From Dokdonella_A sp046347015 (GTDB lineage: Bacteria; Pseudomonadota; Gammaproteobacteria; Xanthomonadales; Rhodanobacteraceae): a DNA stretch of 64,000 bases. Made by a program: the position numbers and the translations under genes. Below are positions 25,947 to 34,256 of this stretch, piece by piece. The notes below the pieces were generated by a model that did not search any database, was not told the DNA's origin, and saw nothing but the letters and a program-made list of their open reading frames with translations. Position 1 is the first letter of the stretch; each line of letters starts with the position of its first letter. The stretch spans positions 19,325 through 83,324 of the forward strand of contig JAXMHA010000012.1 of assembly GCA_046347015.1 (NCBI GenBank), read 5' to 3'.

Positions 25947-26429
25947 ATGCCCGGCATCTACGACTTCAGCGCGAAGGCGATCGACGGCAAGGACCAGAAG
26001 CTCGCGAAGTGGAAGGGCGACGTGGCCCTGGTCGTCAACGTCGCCTCGAAGTGCGGCTTCACGCCGCAGTACGCCGGCCTCGAAGCGCTGTACCGCGAAT
26101 TCCAGGGTCGCGGCCTCGTCGTGCTCGGCTTCCCGTGCGACCAGTTCGGGCACCAGGAACCGGGCGACGAGGCGGAAATCCGGAAGTTCTGTTCGCTGAC
26201 GTACGACGTGACGTTCCCGCTGTTCGCGAAGATCGACGTCAACGGCGCCAACACGCACCCGCTGTACCGGTACCTCAAGGGCGCCGCGAAGGGCCTCCTC
26301 GGCAGCGAGGCGATCAAGTGGAACTTCACGAAGTTCCTGACCGATCGCGACGGCAACGCGGTGCGGCGCTACGCGCCGGCCGACACGCCGCAAAGCCTGC
26401 ACGACGACATCGACCGCGCGCTCGGCTGA
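25947..26429 (+). CDS. Glutathione peroxidase family protein (cysteine type)
   Basis: 160 aa. It reduces hydroperoxides using thiols. The peroxidatic Cys is in NVASKCGFTPQY, with LGFPCDQFGHQEPG and KWNFTKFL completing the family motifs. Cysteine replaces selenocysteine, and the second Cys (FPCDQF) suggests thioredoxin-dependent cycling. ATG 25947 has GGAGG at 25934-25938. Confidence 0.94.
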   Translation: MPGIYDFSAKAIDGKDQKLAKWKGDVALVVNVASKCGFTPQYAGLEALYREFQGRGLVVLGFPCDQFGHQEPGDEAEIRKFCSLTYDVTFPLFAKIDVNGANTHPLYRYLKGAAKGLLGSEAIKWNFTKFLTDRDGNAVRRYAPADTPQSLHDDIDRALG

Positions 26430-26457
26430 CAGGACTGCGGCGCACGCGCAGCCGAAC

Positions 26458-26479
26458 CGGAACCGCCATCACGGTTCCG
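26458..26479 (+). terminator. Stem-loop after the glutathione peroxidase gene
   Basis: An 8-bp stem (CGGAACCG pairing with CGGTTCCG, ends included) with a 6-nt loop, 28 bp after the stop. There is no T-run. It is a probable but unproven terminator. Confidence 0.35.
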
Positions 26480-26571
26480 CGTTCCTGAACGCGCAATTGA
26501 CACCTGGCGCACGGTCGCTTAACGCGGGCGGGTGGATGGTGTGCGCCCCGCTCGTGCCCGTGGATCCCCCG

Positions 26572-27879
26572 ATGTCCCTGTCCCTGACGCGCTTCGTTTT
26601 CCTCGCGGCGTTGGCGCTGCCGCTGCCCGCGCTCGCCGGCACGTACTACATCGCGCCGCCGCCGGCCGGCGACGACGGCAACCCCGGCACGGAGTCCCAG
26701 CCGTGGGCCACGCTGCAGCACGCGGCCGACACCATCGGCCCCGGTGATACCGTCCTCGTGCACGCCGGCAACTACGCGGGCGCCCAGTTCACGACCTCCG
26801 GCACCTCCAGCGCGCCGATCGTCCTCGAAGCCTATCCCGGCGAAACCCCGGCGATCACCTCGGACAACGAATCGACGCCGGACGGCATCAACCTCGAGGG
26901 CGCGTCGTGGATGACGGTGCAGGGCTTCAACGTCAGCAACCGCAGCCGCGCCGGCATCCGCGCGGTGACCTGCGAGCACGTCACGATCCGCGACAACACC
27001 ACCGACGGCAATTTCAAGTGGGGCATTTTCACCGGGTTCTGCGACGACCTCCTGATCAAGGACAATGTCACCTCGAACAGCGTCGACGAACACGGCATCT
27101 ACGTCAGCAACAGCGGCGACCGCCCGACCATCCGCGGCAACGTCACCTTCGGCAACAACGATTGCGGCATCCAGTTGAACGGCGACGCGTCCGAGGGCGG
27201 CGACGGCATCATTTCCGACGCGGTCATCGAGGGCAACATCATCCATGACAACAACCTCGGCACCGGCGGGTCGGCGATCAACATGGATGGCGTGCAGGAT
27301 TCGCTGATCGCGAACAACCTGCTGTACGACAACCACTCGAGCGGCATCTCGCTGTTCCAGGACGACGGCGGCGGGCCGTCGAGTGGCAACCGGGTGCTGA
27401 ACAACACGGTGCTGGTGGCCAGCGACGGCCGCTGGGCGCTCAACATCCAGGACGGCGCGGTCGACAACACGGTCGAGAACAACATCCTGTGGAATTATCA
27501 TTCCTATCGCGGCAGCCTCGACATCAGCGAGGATTCGCTGCCCGGCTTCCACAGCGACTACAACGCGGTGATGGACCGCTTCACGACCGACGACGGCGAC
27601 TCGATCCTGACGCTGGCCGAGTGGCAGCAACAGACCGGCCAGGACGCCCACTCGTTCGTGACGACGCCGGACGCGCTGTTCGTCGACGTGGCCGATGACA
27701 ACTATCAGCTCTCGCCATCGAGCCCGGCCGTCGATGCCGGCACGACGCTGCAGGACGTGACGACCGACATCGTCGGCGTCACGCGGCCACAGGGGCCGGC
27801 CTACGACATCGGCGCCTACGAGCTGCCTTCGGGCCCGCCGCCCGATCCGATCTTCGCGAACGGGTTCGATTCGCCCTGA
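26572..27879 (+). CDS. Secreted right-handed parallel beta-helix protein with IFANGFD tail
   Basis: 435 aa. A signal peptide (ends ALA) is followed by GTYYIAPPPAGDDGNPGTESQPWATLQHA, the usual opening of DUF1565/NosD-type beta-helix proteins. Many turns of N-G/N-N repeats follow (GNVTFGNNDCGIQL, NNLLYDNHSSGI). Such proteins are often polysaccharide lyases or surface adhesins; no catalytic residues could be assigned. The end, PPPDPIFANGFDSP, repeats the tail of the LRR protein at 38.7-39.7 kb. ATG 26572 is chosen for the signal peptide over in-frame ATG 26536. Confidence 0.82.
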   Translation: MSLSLTRFVFLAALALPLPALAGTYYIAPPPAGDDGNPGTESQPWATLQHAADTIGPGDTVLVHAGNYAGAQFTTSGTSSAPIVLEAYPGETPAITSDNESTPDGINLEGASWMTVQGFNVSNRSRAGIRAVTCEHVTIRDNTTDGNFKWGIFTGFCDDLLIKDNVTSNSVDEHGIYVSNSGDRPTIRGNVTFGNNDCGIQLNGDASEGGDGIISDAVIEGNIIHDNNLGTGGSAINMDGVQDSLIANNLLYDNHSSGISLFQDDGGGPSSGNRVLNNTVLVASDGRWALNIQDGAVDNTVENNILWNYHSYRGSLDISEDSLPGFHSDYNAVMDRFTTDDGDSILTLAEWQQQTGQDAHSFVTTPDALFVDVADDNYQLSPSSPAVDAGTTLQDVTTDIVGVTRPQGPAYDIGAYELPSGPPPDPIFANGFDSP

Positions 27880-27949
27880 CGCGCGCGAGGATTGCCCGGA
27901 GGATACTTGGGAAGCGCTGAAGAGCCGTTGCGAGCGATGACAGATTGGT

Positions 27950-27999
27950 GCGACGCCGGAGCGCAGCAACCGCAGTGTGCTTGGGCGTACATGAGGATT
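27950..27999 (+). repeat. Dispersed ~50-bp intergenic repeat, copy 2
   Basis: The plus-strand copy of the element at 20044-20093, with three mismatches. It lies between the beta-helix gene and the YecA-family gene. The shared length, high identity and opposite orientations point to a REP-like dispersed element rather than chance. Confidence 0.75.
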
Positions 28000-28128
28000 A
28001 CTCGCCGCATCCGCGGCTCGCCCTCCGGGCCATTCGCCGCGCGAATGTTCGCTCCGGCATCCGGCCTTCGCAGTGCGAGCACCGCCGGCGCGCAATGTGT
28101 CGAGCGCAGCGGGCCATGCAGAGCTTCC

Positions 28129-28779
28129 TCAGTGCACCCAGTTGCCGCCGCGCCGCCGCCGCACCAGCCCGGCATCGGCGATGTCGCCGGCGTCCTTCGC
28201 GGTCGGTGGGTTGGAGCGCCAGTATTCGGCCACTGCGCCGACGACGCGCGGGATCTCGGCAAGGCAGGCCTCGTAGTCGTCATCCTCGAGCGGCGTGAAC
28301 TCGCCGTCCGATTCGAACACGCCGTCGTCGATCGCGAGCGTGACGATCGGCCCGAGGATCTGCATCAGCCGTTCGTCCGAATGCAGGCGCGCCTGCCAGG
28401 CCGGCGCGCGCAGGTCGATGCCGCGCGAAAAACCCTCGCACCAGCCGCGCGCGGTGAACGCCTCGCCGGGGTCGTCGAGTTCACCCAGGATCGGTTCGTA
28501 GACCCCGGTCGCGAGTTCCGGCGCGATCGCGTCGTTGAGCCGGGCGAGCAAGGTCAGCACGCGCTCGCCCTCCGTCGCGTCGGCGAACGGCGCGTGCAGC
28601 ACTTCCGGCAGCCACTCCTCCGGCGTCGCCGGTTTCGGCCCGACCGCAAGCGCGGTCAGCAGGCCATGCACGCCATCCAGCAGCAGGCTTTCGCCGTCCG
28701 CATGGTCGCGCAGGAACCGGTCGAGCTCGTCGAGCTCGGGATCGGTCGGTGACGCGGGCAACTCGTCAAACGCCATCAT
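28129..28779 (-). CDS. YecA/UPF0149-family protein
   Basis: 216 aa, all-helical UPF0149 domain. It shows DELDRFLRDHADGESLLLDGVHGLLTALAVGPKPATPEEWLP at the start of the domain and ARGWCEGFSRGIDL in the middle. It lacks the C-terminal SEC-C zinc motif of some relatives and ends in an Arg-rich tail. The function is unknown. It overlaps the xthA 3' end by 14 bp on the same strand, so it is probably co-transcribed after xthA. Confidence 0.85.
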   Translation of the reverse strand: MMAFDELPASPTDPELDELDRFLRDHADGESLLLDGVHGLLTALAVGPKPATPEEWLPEVLHAPFADATEGERVLTLLARLNDAIAPELATGVYEPILGELDDPGEAFTARGWCEGFSRGIDLRAPAWQARLHSDERLMQILGPIVTLAIDDGVFESDGEFTPLEDDDYEACLAEIPRVVGAVAEYWRSNPPTAKDAGDIADAGLVRRRRGGNWVH

Positions 28780-29563
28780 CGATCTCCAGCAACACCGGTG
28801 CGTGGTCGGACGGCCGCTCCCAGGTCCGTGGCGTGCGGTCGATCAGGGCGCCGCGGCACGCGCCGCGCAGCGCGTCGCCGACCAGGATCAGGTCGATCCG
28901 CAACCCGAGGTTGCGCCGGAACGCCGCCTGCCGGTAGTCCCACCAACTGTAATGCCCGGCGTCGTTCTCGAACAGCCGGAAGCTGTCGGCGAGGCCGAGA
29001 CCAAGCATCCGCGCCAGCGCCTCCCGTTCCGGCGTCGAGCACAGGATCTGCTCGCGCCACGCCGCCGGATCGTGCACGTCGCGATCGTCCGGCGCGATGT
29101 TGAAGTCGCCGAGCACGACCAGCCGCGGCGTGCGCGCGAGTTCATCCGCGAGGAACGCCGTCACCCTGGCCAGCCAGTGCAGCTTGTGTTCGTACTTGTC
29201 CGAGCCGACGGCCTGGCCGTTGACGACGTACAGGTCGACGATGCGCAGCGCCCGTTCCGGCGCCGCGCCCGGGCTGCCGGTCGTCGCCCCGAGGATGCGC
29301 CGCTGCGGATCGTCGAGGTCCGGGATGTCCGTCACGACCTCGCCGAGCGGCGCACGCGACAGGATCGCGACGCCGTTGTAGGTCTTCTGCCCCGACGCGA
29401 CCGAGTGGTAGCCGGCCTCCGCGAACGCCGCGTGCGGAAACTTCGCATCCTCGAGCTTCGTTTCCTGCAATGCGAGCACGTCCGGCTTCGTCTCGCCGAG
29501 CCAGCGCAACACGTGCGGCAAGCGCACGTTCAGCGAATTGACGTTCCAGCTCGCGATCCGCAT
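28766..29563 (-). CDS. xthA: Exodeoxyribonuclease III (AP endonuclease)
   Basis: 265 aa. It cleaves DNA at abasic sites and degrades 3' ends. Motifs in order: MRIASWNVNSLNVRLPHVL, LQETKLED, YNGVAILSR, GDFNIAPDDRDVHDP, and the C-terminal RIDLILV and ERPSDHAPVLLE. All catalytic Asp, Asn, Glu and His residues of the EEP fold are visible. Confidence 0.96.
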   Translation of the reverse strand: MRIASWNVNSLNVRLPHVLRWLGETKPDVLALQETKLEDAKFPHAAFAEAGYHSVASGQKTYNGVAILSRAPLGEVVTDIPDLDDPQRRILGATTGSPGAAPERALRIVDLYVVNGQAVGSDKYEHKLHWLARVTAFLADELARTPRLVVLGDFNIAPDDRDVHDPAAWREQILCSTPEREALARMLGLGLADSFRLFENDAGHYSWWDYRQAAFRRNLGLRIDLILVGDALRGACRGALIDRTPRTWERPSDHAPVLLEIDDGV

Positions 29564-29775
29564 CGGCGGAGTGTAGCGCGGGTGGGCGGTGTCGCCGAAA
29601 GCGTGGCGCTATCCCGTACTGCCGTTCGCCCCGGGTTCATCGACACACACAGAATCGATTGAATGGATTCGGATTTCCCGAGGGAGCCGGCCGACGCGAT
29701 GGCTTGCGTGCAACAGACTGTTGCCTTGCGCACGCACGCGATGCGAACTTCCCGGTGCCGCGAGCGCACGATGCG

Positions 29776-29804
29776 TTGTTGCGTGATGCGCAACATGGTA
29801 CAGT
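29776..29804 (+). promoter_or_regulatory. higBA promoter with overlapping operator dyad
   Basis: The -35 candidate TTGTTG (29776-29781) is followed by a 17-bp spacer and the -10 candidate TACAGT (29799-29804). A perfect 7-bp dyad, TGTTGCG/CGCAACA with a 5-nt gap, covers 29777-29795, so a bound HigA would block RNA polymerase. The GTG of the toxin gene begins 7 nt after the -10, so the transcript is probably leaderless. Confidence 0.6.
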
Positions 29805-29810
29805 TGCGAT

Positions 29811-30089
29811 GTGATCAAGACGTTCCGGCACAAGGGACTGCGCAGGTTCTTCGAGACGGGTAGCACCGCCGGCATTCAGGCCAACCACGCCAAACGGTTA
29901 CGGATGCAGTTGGCGGCACTCGATACCGCACGGACAGTCGAGGACATGGACATCCCCGGATTCCGCCTGCATCGGCTGAAGGGTCACATGCATGGACGCT
30001 GGTCGGTCTCGGTCAGCGGCAACTGGCGGTTGACGTTCGAGTTCCGCGAAGGGAACGCCTACATCCTGGACTACGAGGACTATCACTGA
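29811..30089 (+). CDS. higB: HigB-type toxin (RelE superfamily mRNA interferase)
   Basis: 92 aa. It begins MIKTFRHKGLRRFFETGS and continues HAKRLRMQLAALD, IPGFRLHRLKG and GRWSVSVSGNWRLTFEF, the standard HigB pattern. HigB cleaves mRNA on the ribosome. The start is GTG at 29811 with no room for a ribosome binding site if the predicted promoter is right. The stop overlaps the antitoxin start (TGATG), in the toxin-first order typical of higBA. Confidence 0.94.
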   Translation: MIKTFRHKGLRRFFETGSTAGIQANHAKRLRMQLAALDTARTVEDMDIPGFRLHRLKGHMHGRWSVSVSGNWRLTFEFREGNAYILDYEDYH

Positions 30090-30382
30090 TGCGCATGTAC
30101 GACCCTCCCCATCCGGGAGAATTCATCACCGACATTTACCTCGAGCCCAACGGCATCAGTGGTCGCGAGCTGGCGGCGAAGCTGGACGTCGCGGCGTCCA
30201 CCCTCAGCCGTATCCTGAAGGGCGCGAGCCGGGTCACGCCGGAAATGGCGCTCCGTCTCTCCAAGGCCATTGGCCGTTCGCCCGAAAGTTGGCTCGCCAT
30301 GCAGGATGCCCACGACCTTTGGGCGGCACGTCGACATGTCGATCTGAAGCGGGTTGGAAAGCTCAAGTTGGAAGCGGCGTAG
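30089..30382 (+). CDS. higA: HigA-type antitoxin (XRE-family HTH)
   Basis: 97 aa. It opens with PPHPGEFITDIYLEPNGIS and carries an HTH (AAKLDVAASTLSRILKGASRV) and SPESWLAMQ, all HigA hallmarks. It neutralises HigB and represses the operon, probably through the dyad at 29777-29795. One-base overlap with higB. Confidence 0.94.
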   Translation: MRMYDPPHPGEFITDIYLEPNGISGRELAAKLDVAASTLSRILKGASRVTPEMALRLSKAIGRSPESWLAMQDAHDLWAARRHVDLKRVGKLKLEAA

Positions 30383-30818
30383 GTTCTGCCGATCGACCGC
30401 CGCAGGTCGCGGCACGCGGGTTGGCGGGGTGTAGCTTTGCGGCGCCCGGAGTCACATGAACTGTGGCTTCGGTCGCGGTCGCGGATTGCCATGCGGAATG
30501 GACGCCGACAGACCGATCAGCAAGGCGGTACGCGCGCGACTGCGCGGTCCAGAAGTTCGGTCAGGTGCAATCGCTTTGGCGAATCAAGATCGACATCACG
30601 GTCGGAATTGGGCGGTCCCGATTCTTATCGGCGGTGGCACATCGTTTGCTTGCCAATGTTTGGGGTCTTGCCGGGAAAACCACGCATGCGGCACGCGTCG
30701 GGTGCGCCACAATCCCGGCACACCCAAACGTCGGCGACCGGGAGGGCGCCGTCGTTCAATGCCCGCCAGAATCGGCGGGCGAATTGCTACGTTCGAACAT
30801 TCTTGGCAAGGGGGAACC
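30383..30818. other. Non-coding gap between higBA and the NPYG-repeat gene
   Basis: A 436-bp gap. Several short open frames cross it in all phases, but none has a family pattern or ribosome site. A perfect 7-bp stem (GCCCGCC/GGCGGGC, 6-nt loop) lies at 30761-30780, 38 bp before the next gene. Nothing else was recognised. Confidence 0.5.
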
Positions 30819-31271
30819 ATGAAAACTCGACTCATCTCGGTCATCCTGCTGTCCGCTTGCGGCGCGGCATCCGCCCAGACTTACCTCGGCAACTACAGTT
30901 CCAATCGCTACGACCCAAACTCCACGTCCAATCCCTACGGTGCCGGCAGTCGATTTGGCGCGAACAGCATCCACAACCGGTTTGGGCAGTTCGGCAGCCC
31001 GTACTCGAACCGCAGTGCCAACAATCCCTACGCCACCGATGCCCCGAAGCTTTACGACAGCCAGGGCAACTACCGCGGGAAACTCAGCAGCAACCAGTTC
31101 GACCCGGATTCGATTTCGAATCCCTATGGTCGCTACGGCAGTCGTTACTCACCGGACAGCCTCAACAACCCGTACGGTGCGGGCAACCCGTATCGCGCCG
31201 ACAGCCCCAGCAACCCGTACGGGCAAGGCTTGACCATCATGGGTGATGAAGACGGGGATGGAGGCGACTAG
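30819..31271 (+). CDS. Secreted NPYG-repeat protein of unknown function
   Basis: 150 aa. A signal peptide (ends ASA) precedes a low-complexity body of about ten units of the type SNRYDPNSTSNPYG, LNNPYGAGNPYR. It includes the conserved middle NNPYATDAPKLYDSQGNYRGKLS and ends in an acidic tail. I recognise this as a recurring family of small periplasmic or secreted proteins in proteobacteria but know no function. AAGGGGG stands 5 nt before ATG 30819. Confidence 0.75.
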   Translation: MKTRLISVILLSACGAASAQTYLGNYSSNRYDPNSTSNPYGAGSRFGANSIHNRFGQFGSPYSNRSANNPYATDAPKLYDSQGNYRGKLSSNQFDPDSISNPYGRYGSRYSPDSLNNPYGAGNPYRADSPSNPYGQGLTIMGDEDGDGGD

Positions 31272-31351
31272 CCGAAGCGCGAAGCTGACCCGCCGGGTTC
31301 CGAGCGGGCTGACAGCGGAAGCCGCCAATCGGTCCTTACGCGATCGCGGAT

Positions 31352-33430
31352 TCAGCGGACGGAGAAGATCTTCGTGGCGACTGCCCGGCCGTCGAGAAAG
31401 ATCTCGACTTCGTAGTTGCCACGTGGCCAACCATCGGGTTTCGAGATATGGAATGTTGTCGTTGCCGCACCGTTCGGCGCGATGACTTCGTTGGACTCGT
31501 TTACCGTTTGGCCGTCCTGATAAGTCCATCGTGCAGCCAAGGTCGCGCTTGGCGCTGCTCCAGCGGTCGACACGGCTGCATAGACCATGTCACGCGGCGA
31601 AAACGATGTCGTCGGCTCAGTGACTTTCTGGTCGGGACCGACTGCGTTGCCGAGAACGACGGAAGTGACGGTCACTGTTGCCGATGCCGGCGCGACTGTC
31701 GCGGCGGACGTTGGTGCCGCAGCCCGCGGATGCGCCGCCCACCATTGGGCAGCCAGCCGTTGCGCTTCGGCAATCTGTTGAGGTGTCATCTTTCTCTCTG
31801 TGCGTGAGAGCGCCTCGTCAGCGCCTTCAGTCCCGTTGGCCTTGGCGAGGATGAACCACTTGGCCGCCTGAACGTAGTCTTGCGGAGTCCCCTCGCCGTT
31901 GAAATACGTCACGCCGAGGTTGAACTGCGCTTTGGTGTGGCCTTGTTCCGCCGCCTTGCCGTACCAGTAGATGGCCTTCGAATGGTCCTGCGGAACACCC
32001 ATGCCGTGGTCGTACATGATTCCCAAGTTGAACTGCGCGGAGGCGTCGCCTTGTTCTGCCGCTTTGCCGTACCAGTAGAAGGCCTTCGCATAGTTCTGAG
32101 GAACACCCCTGCCGTTGCCGTACATGATTCCCAAGTTGAACTGCGCGATGGCGTGGCCTTGTTCCGCCGCTTTGCCGTACCAGAAGATCGCCTTCGCATA
32201 GTTCTGCGGAACACCCCTGCCATCGAAGTACATATTTCCCAAGTGGAACTGCGCCGAAGCATCGCCTTGTTCTGCCGCCTTGGCGTACCAGTAGAGCGCT
32301 TTTGCATCGTCCCGCGGAACGCCGTTGCCGTTGCCGTACATTCCTCCCAGAAAGTTCTGCGCCTTGGCATCGCCTTGCGCTGCCGCCTTGCCGTACCAGT
32401 AGGCCGCTTTCGCATGGTCCTGCAAGACACCCTCGCCGAGGTCATACATCACGCCGAGAACGGTTTGCGCCAAGGCGTCGCCTTGTTCTGCTGCCTTGTC
32501 GTACCAGTAAGCTGCCTTCACAAGGTCGGGCGGGACACCCTTTCCAAATTGGTAAATTAGCCCGAGGTGGTACTGCGCTTCAGCATCGCCTTGCTTAGCC
32601 AGCGCCTCGGTGTGGGCGAGGTCGCTCGTTCCTTGCGGTGACTTGGTTGCTCCATCGTTGCTCGGCGGCCGCCGATTGCCATTTCCCGGGGGAGGTGCGC
32701 CCTCCGCCTTCGCCACCGTGCCCGGAGCAGGATTCGCCGCAGCCTCCGCCGCCAACTCCTGCGCCGTCTTCCCGCGCTGTGGCAACGCTTCGACCCATTC
32801 CACCGGCAGCGCGAAGTTGAGCTGCTGGCCGGCGGTCACCTGATAGGAAGTGATTCCGATGAGGCGTCCCTGTCCGTCGAACAAGCCACCGCCGCTGGAG
32901 CCCGGCGAGATCGGCGCGGTGGTCTGGATCGCGACGCCGTCGGGAATCTTGCGCAAGCTCGATACCAAGCCGTCGGACAGGGTGAGGTCGTACCCTTCGG
33001 GCGTACCGATCGCGTACACCTTGTCGCCAACCGCAAGCGTCGCTGTCGAACCGATCGTGGCTGCTGGCGCTTCGAGTCCGTCGACTGCGAACGAGCACAG
33101 ATCGCCCTTGAGGTCACCGTAGCGGAGTACTGCCGTGAATCGCTGCTGGCGATACACGACGATTGCGGAATCGGTATCCTTGTAGGTGAACACGTGGCAG
33201 TTGCTGACCACCACGCCCTTGGCAATCACGACGCCGCTGCCGAATGCAACGGGCTTTTGTTGCGCGTCGAGTGCTTCGACAACGACTATGCTCGGCGATG
33301 CGGTTGCGAAAACCCGGCTGGCCGCCGTCGCGCCGTCGGCTGCGACATCCTGATCCGCGGCACTGCCGGTCGCAGCGCAACCAAACACGCCAAAGATCAT
33401 CCCCAACGACAAGACCGTGATCCTGTTCAC
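31352..33430 (-). CDS. Lipoprotein fusing a trypsin-like serine protease to seven Sel1 repeats
   Basis: 692 aa. A lipoprotein signal (GVFGC, Cys18) leads into a chymotrypsin-fold protease with His79 (SNCHVF), Asp110 (KGDLCSF) and Ser179 (SPGSSGGGLFD). A linker follows, then seven 36-residue Sel1 repeats (AQFNLGIMYGNGRGVPQNYAKAFYWYGKAAEQG-like), then an Ig-like C-terminal domain of about 100 residues (TYQDGQTVNESNEV). GTG 33430 is chosen because AGGGAG lies 7 nt upstream; an upstream TTG is less likely. It probably acts at the outer or inner membrane on partners held by the Sel1 solenoid. The substrate is unknown. Confidence 0.85.
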   Translation of the reverse strand: MNRITVLSLGMIFGVFGCAATGSAADQDVAADGATAASRVFATASPSIVVVEALDAQQKPVAFGSGVVIAKGVVVSNCHVFTYKDTDSAIVVYRQQRFTAVLRYGDLKGDLCSFAVDGLEAPAATIGSTATLAVGDKVYAIGTPEGYDLTLSDGLVSSLRKIPDGVAIQTTAPISPGSSGGGLFDGQGRLIGITSYQVTAGQQLNFALPVEWVEALPQRGKTAQELAAEAAANPAPGTVAKAEGAPPPGNGNRRPPSNDGATKSPQGTSDLAHTEALAKQGDAEAQYHLGLIYQFGKGVPPDLVKAAYWYDKAAEQGDALAQTVLGVMYDLGEGVLQDHAKAAYWYGKAAAQGDAKAQNFLGGMYGNGNGVPRDDAKALYWYAKAAEQGDASAQFHLGNMYFDGRGVPQNYAKAIFWYGKAAEQGHAIAQFNLGIMYGNGRGVPQNYAKAFYWYGKAAEQGDASAQFNLGIMYDHGMGVPQDHSKAIYWYGKAAEQGHTKAQFNLGVTYFNGEGTPQDYVQAAKWFILAKANGTEGADEALSRTERKMTPQQIAEAQRLAAQWWAAHPRAAAPTSAATVAPASATVTVTSVVLGNAVGPDQKVTEPTTSFSPRDMVYAAVSTAGAAPSATLAARWTYQDGQTVNESNEVIAPNGAATTTFHISKPDGWPRGNYEVEIFLDGRAVATKIFSVR
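31835..32590 (-). repeat. Seven tandem ~108-bp Sel1-coding repeats
   Basis: The seven 36-codon units are similar at DNA as well as protein level. For example, the phrase coding QFNLGIMY recurs almost unchanged in several units. This suggests recent duplication or gene conversion and a locus prone to repeat-number change. Confidence 0.75.
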
Positions 33431-33633
33431 GGCGTTCTCCCTGTTCCCCAACCGTCGCCGATTCTAGCCACATCGATGCGTCGCGGCGCCAAGCGGTTGG
33501 CAGAATCAGAGCACGCGCGGCGCAAGATCGGGATCAAGGCGCACCGAAGCATCATCGGGCCCACACGTTGGGCTCCCGACGCAGAGGGCTAGGGAAACTC
33601 AAGACATGCGGCGTCAACCATCGGAGTGAGGTA

Positions 33634-34152
33634 ATGCTCATCCCCCCCGACGAAGGCCCACCGATAGCCGGCCTTGAAGTGCCGAATGACCTGTACTGGA
33701 TCGTTCGGTCGCCAGCGCCATTGGCTGGAATGCGACTTCCCCGGAGTCCCTGGCCTTGGCACGCAATCCACTCCAATGGGTTTTCGGACCTCGTATTGCT
33801 TCACCCGGATGACTACTCGTCAGCACCGCTGGAAATCGTGTTTGCCGAACACCTTGAGGACCTTGCCCATGGCGGCCCTCCGCACTACCCAGATCGGGAA
33901 CTCCATCTGGTCCGCATGGCTGTTCGTGCAAGTCTACGGTCGTTGCAAGCGGGCCGAGGGGTGATCGTGCACTGCTGGGGTGGTCGTGGTCGGACCGGAA
34001 CCGTTCTCGGATGCGTGCTTCGGGAGCTGGGCTACGAGGCAGAAGCTGTTATTGACTATTTGAGGCGCATTCATGTTGCACGGGGGAAGAGCGGCTGGCC
34101 GGAGTCACTGTGGCAGGCAGACCTGGTCCGCGGTTGGAAGACCGATGGCTAA
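33634..34152 (+). CDS. Dual-specificity/tyrosine phosphatase-like protein
   Basis: 172 aa. The P-loop Cys-x5-Arg is seen in VIVHCWGGRGRTGTVLG, and a likely general-acid region comes earlier (HYPDRELHLVRM). The N-terminus IPPDEGPPIAGLEVPNDLYWIV is unlike the classical low-molecular-weight family, so this is a DSP-type enzyme. ATG 33634 follows GGAGTGAGG. It may dephosphorylate protein or nucleotide/sugar phosphates; the substrate is unknown. It stands alone beside BrnTA. Confidence 0.82.
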   Translation: MLIPPDEGPPIAGLEVPNDLYWIVRSPAPLAGMRLPRSPWPWHAIHSNGFSDLVLLHPDDYSSAPLEIVFAEHLEDLAHGGPPHYPDRELHLVRMAVRASLRSLQAGRGVIVHCWGGRGRTGTVLGCVLRELGYEAEAVIDYLRRIHVARGKSGWPESLWQADLVRGWKTDG

Positions 34153-34221
34153 CCCGCGTTTGCAGCGAACGGCGCTGCGCGCAGCCGCTGACGCTGAAGG
34201 TTGGCGCCGACGGGCAGGTGC

Positions 34222-34250
34222 TTGCTCTCACACTACGTTGTAGTTAACAT
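34222..34250 (+). promoter_or_regulatory. brnTA promoter with operator dyad in the spacer
   Basis: The -35 candidate TTGCTC (34222-34227), a 17-bp spacer and the -10 candidate TAACAT (34245-34250). The spacer holds the dyad ACTAC-gtt-GTAGT (34232-34244), a likely BrnA site. The toxin ATG begins 7 nt after the -10, the same geometry as at higBA, predicting a leaderless mRNA. Confidence 0.6.
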
Positions 34251-34256
34251 TCACGC

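Noticed and set aside
30463..30822. A 119-codon frame upstream of the NPYG-repeat gene
   Set aside because: No ribosome site, no recognisable domain, and mixed residue use; not enough to support a gene.
31835..32590. Tandem repeats considered as a CRISPR array
   Set aside because: The units are coding Sel1 repeats of about 108 bp without spacers; no cas gene is present.
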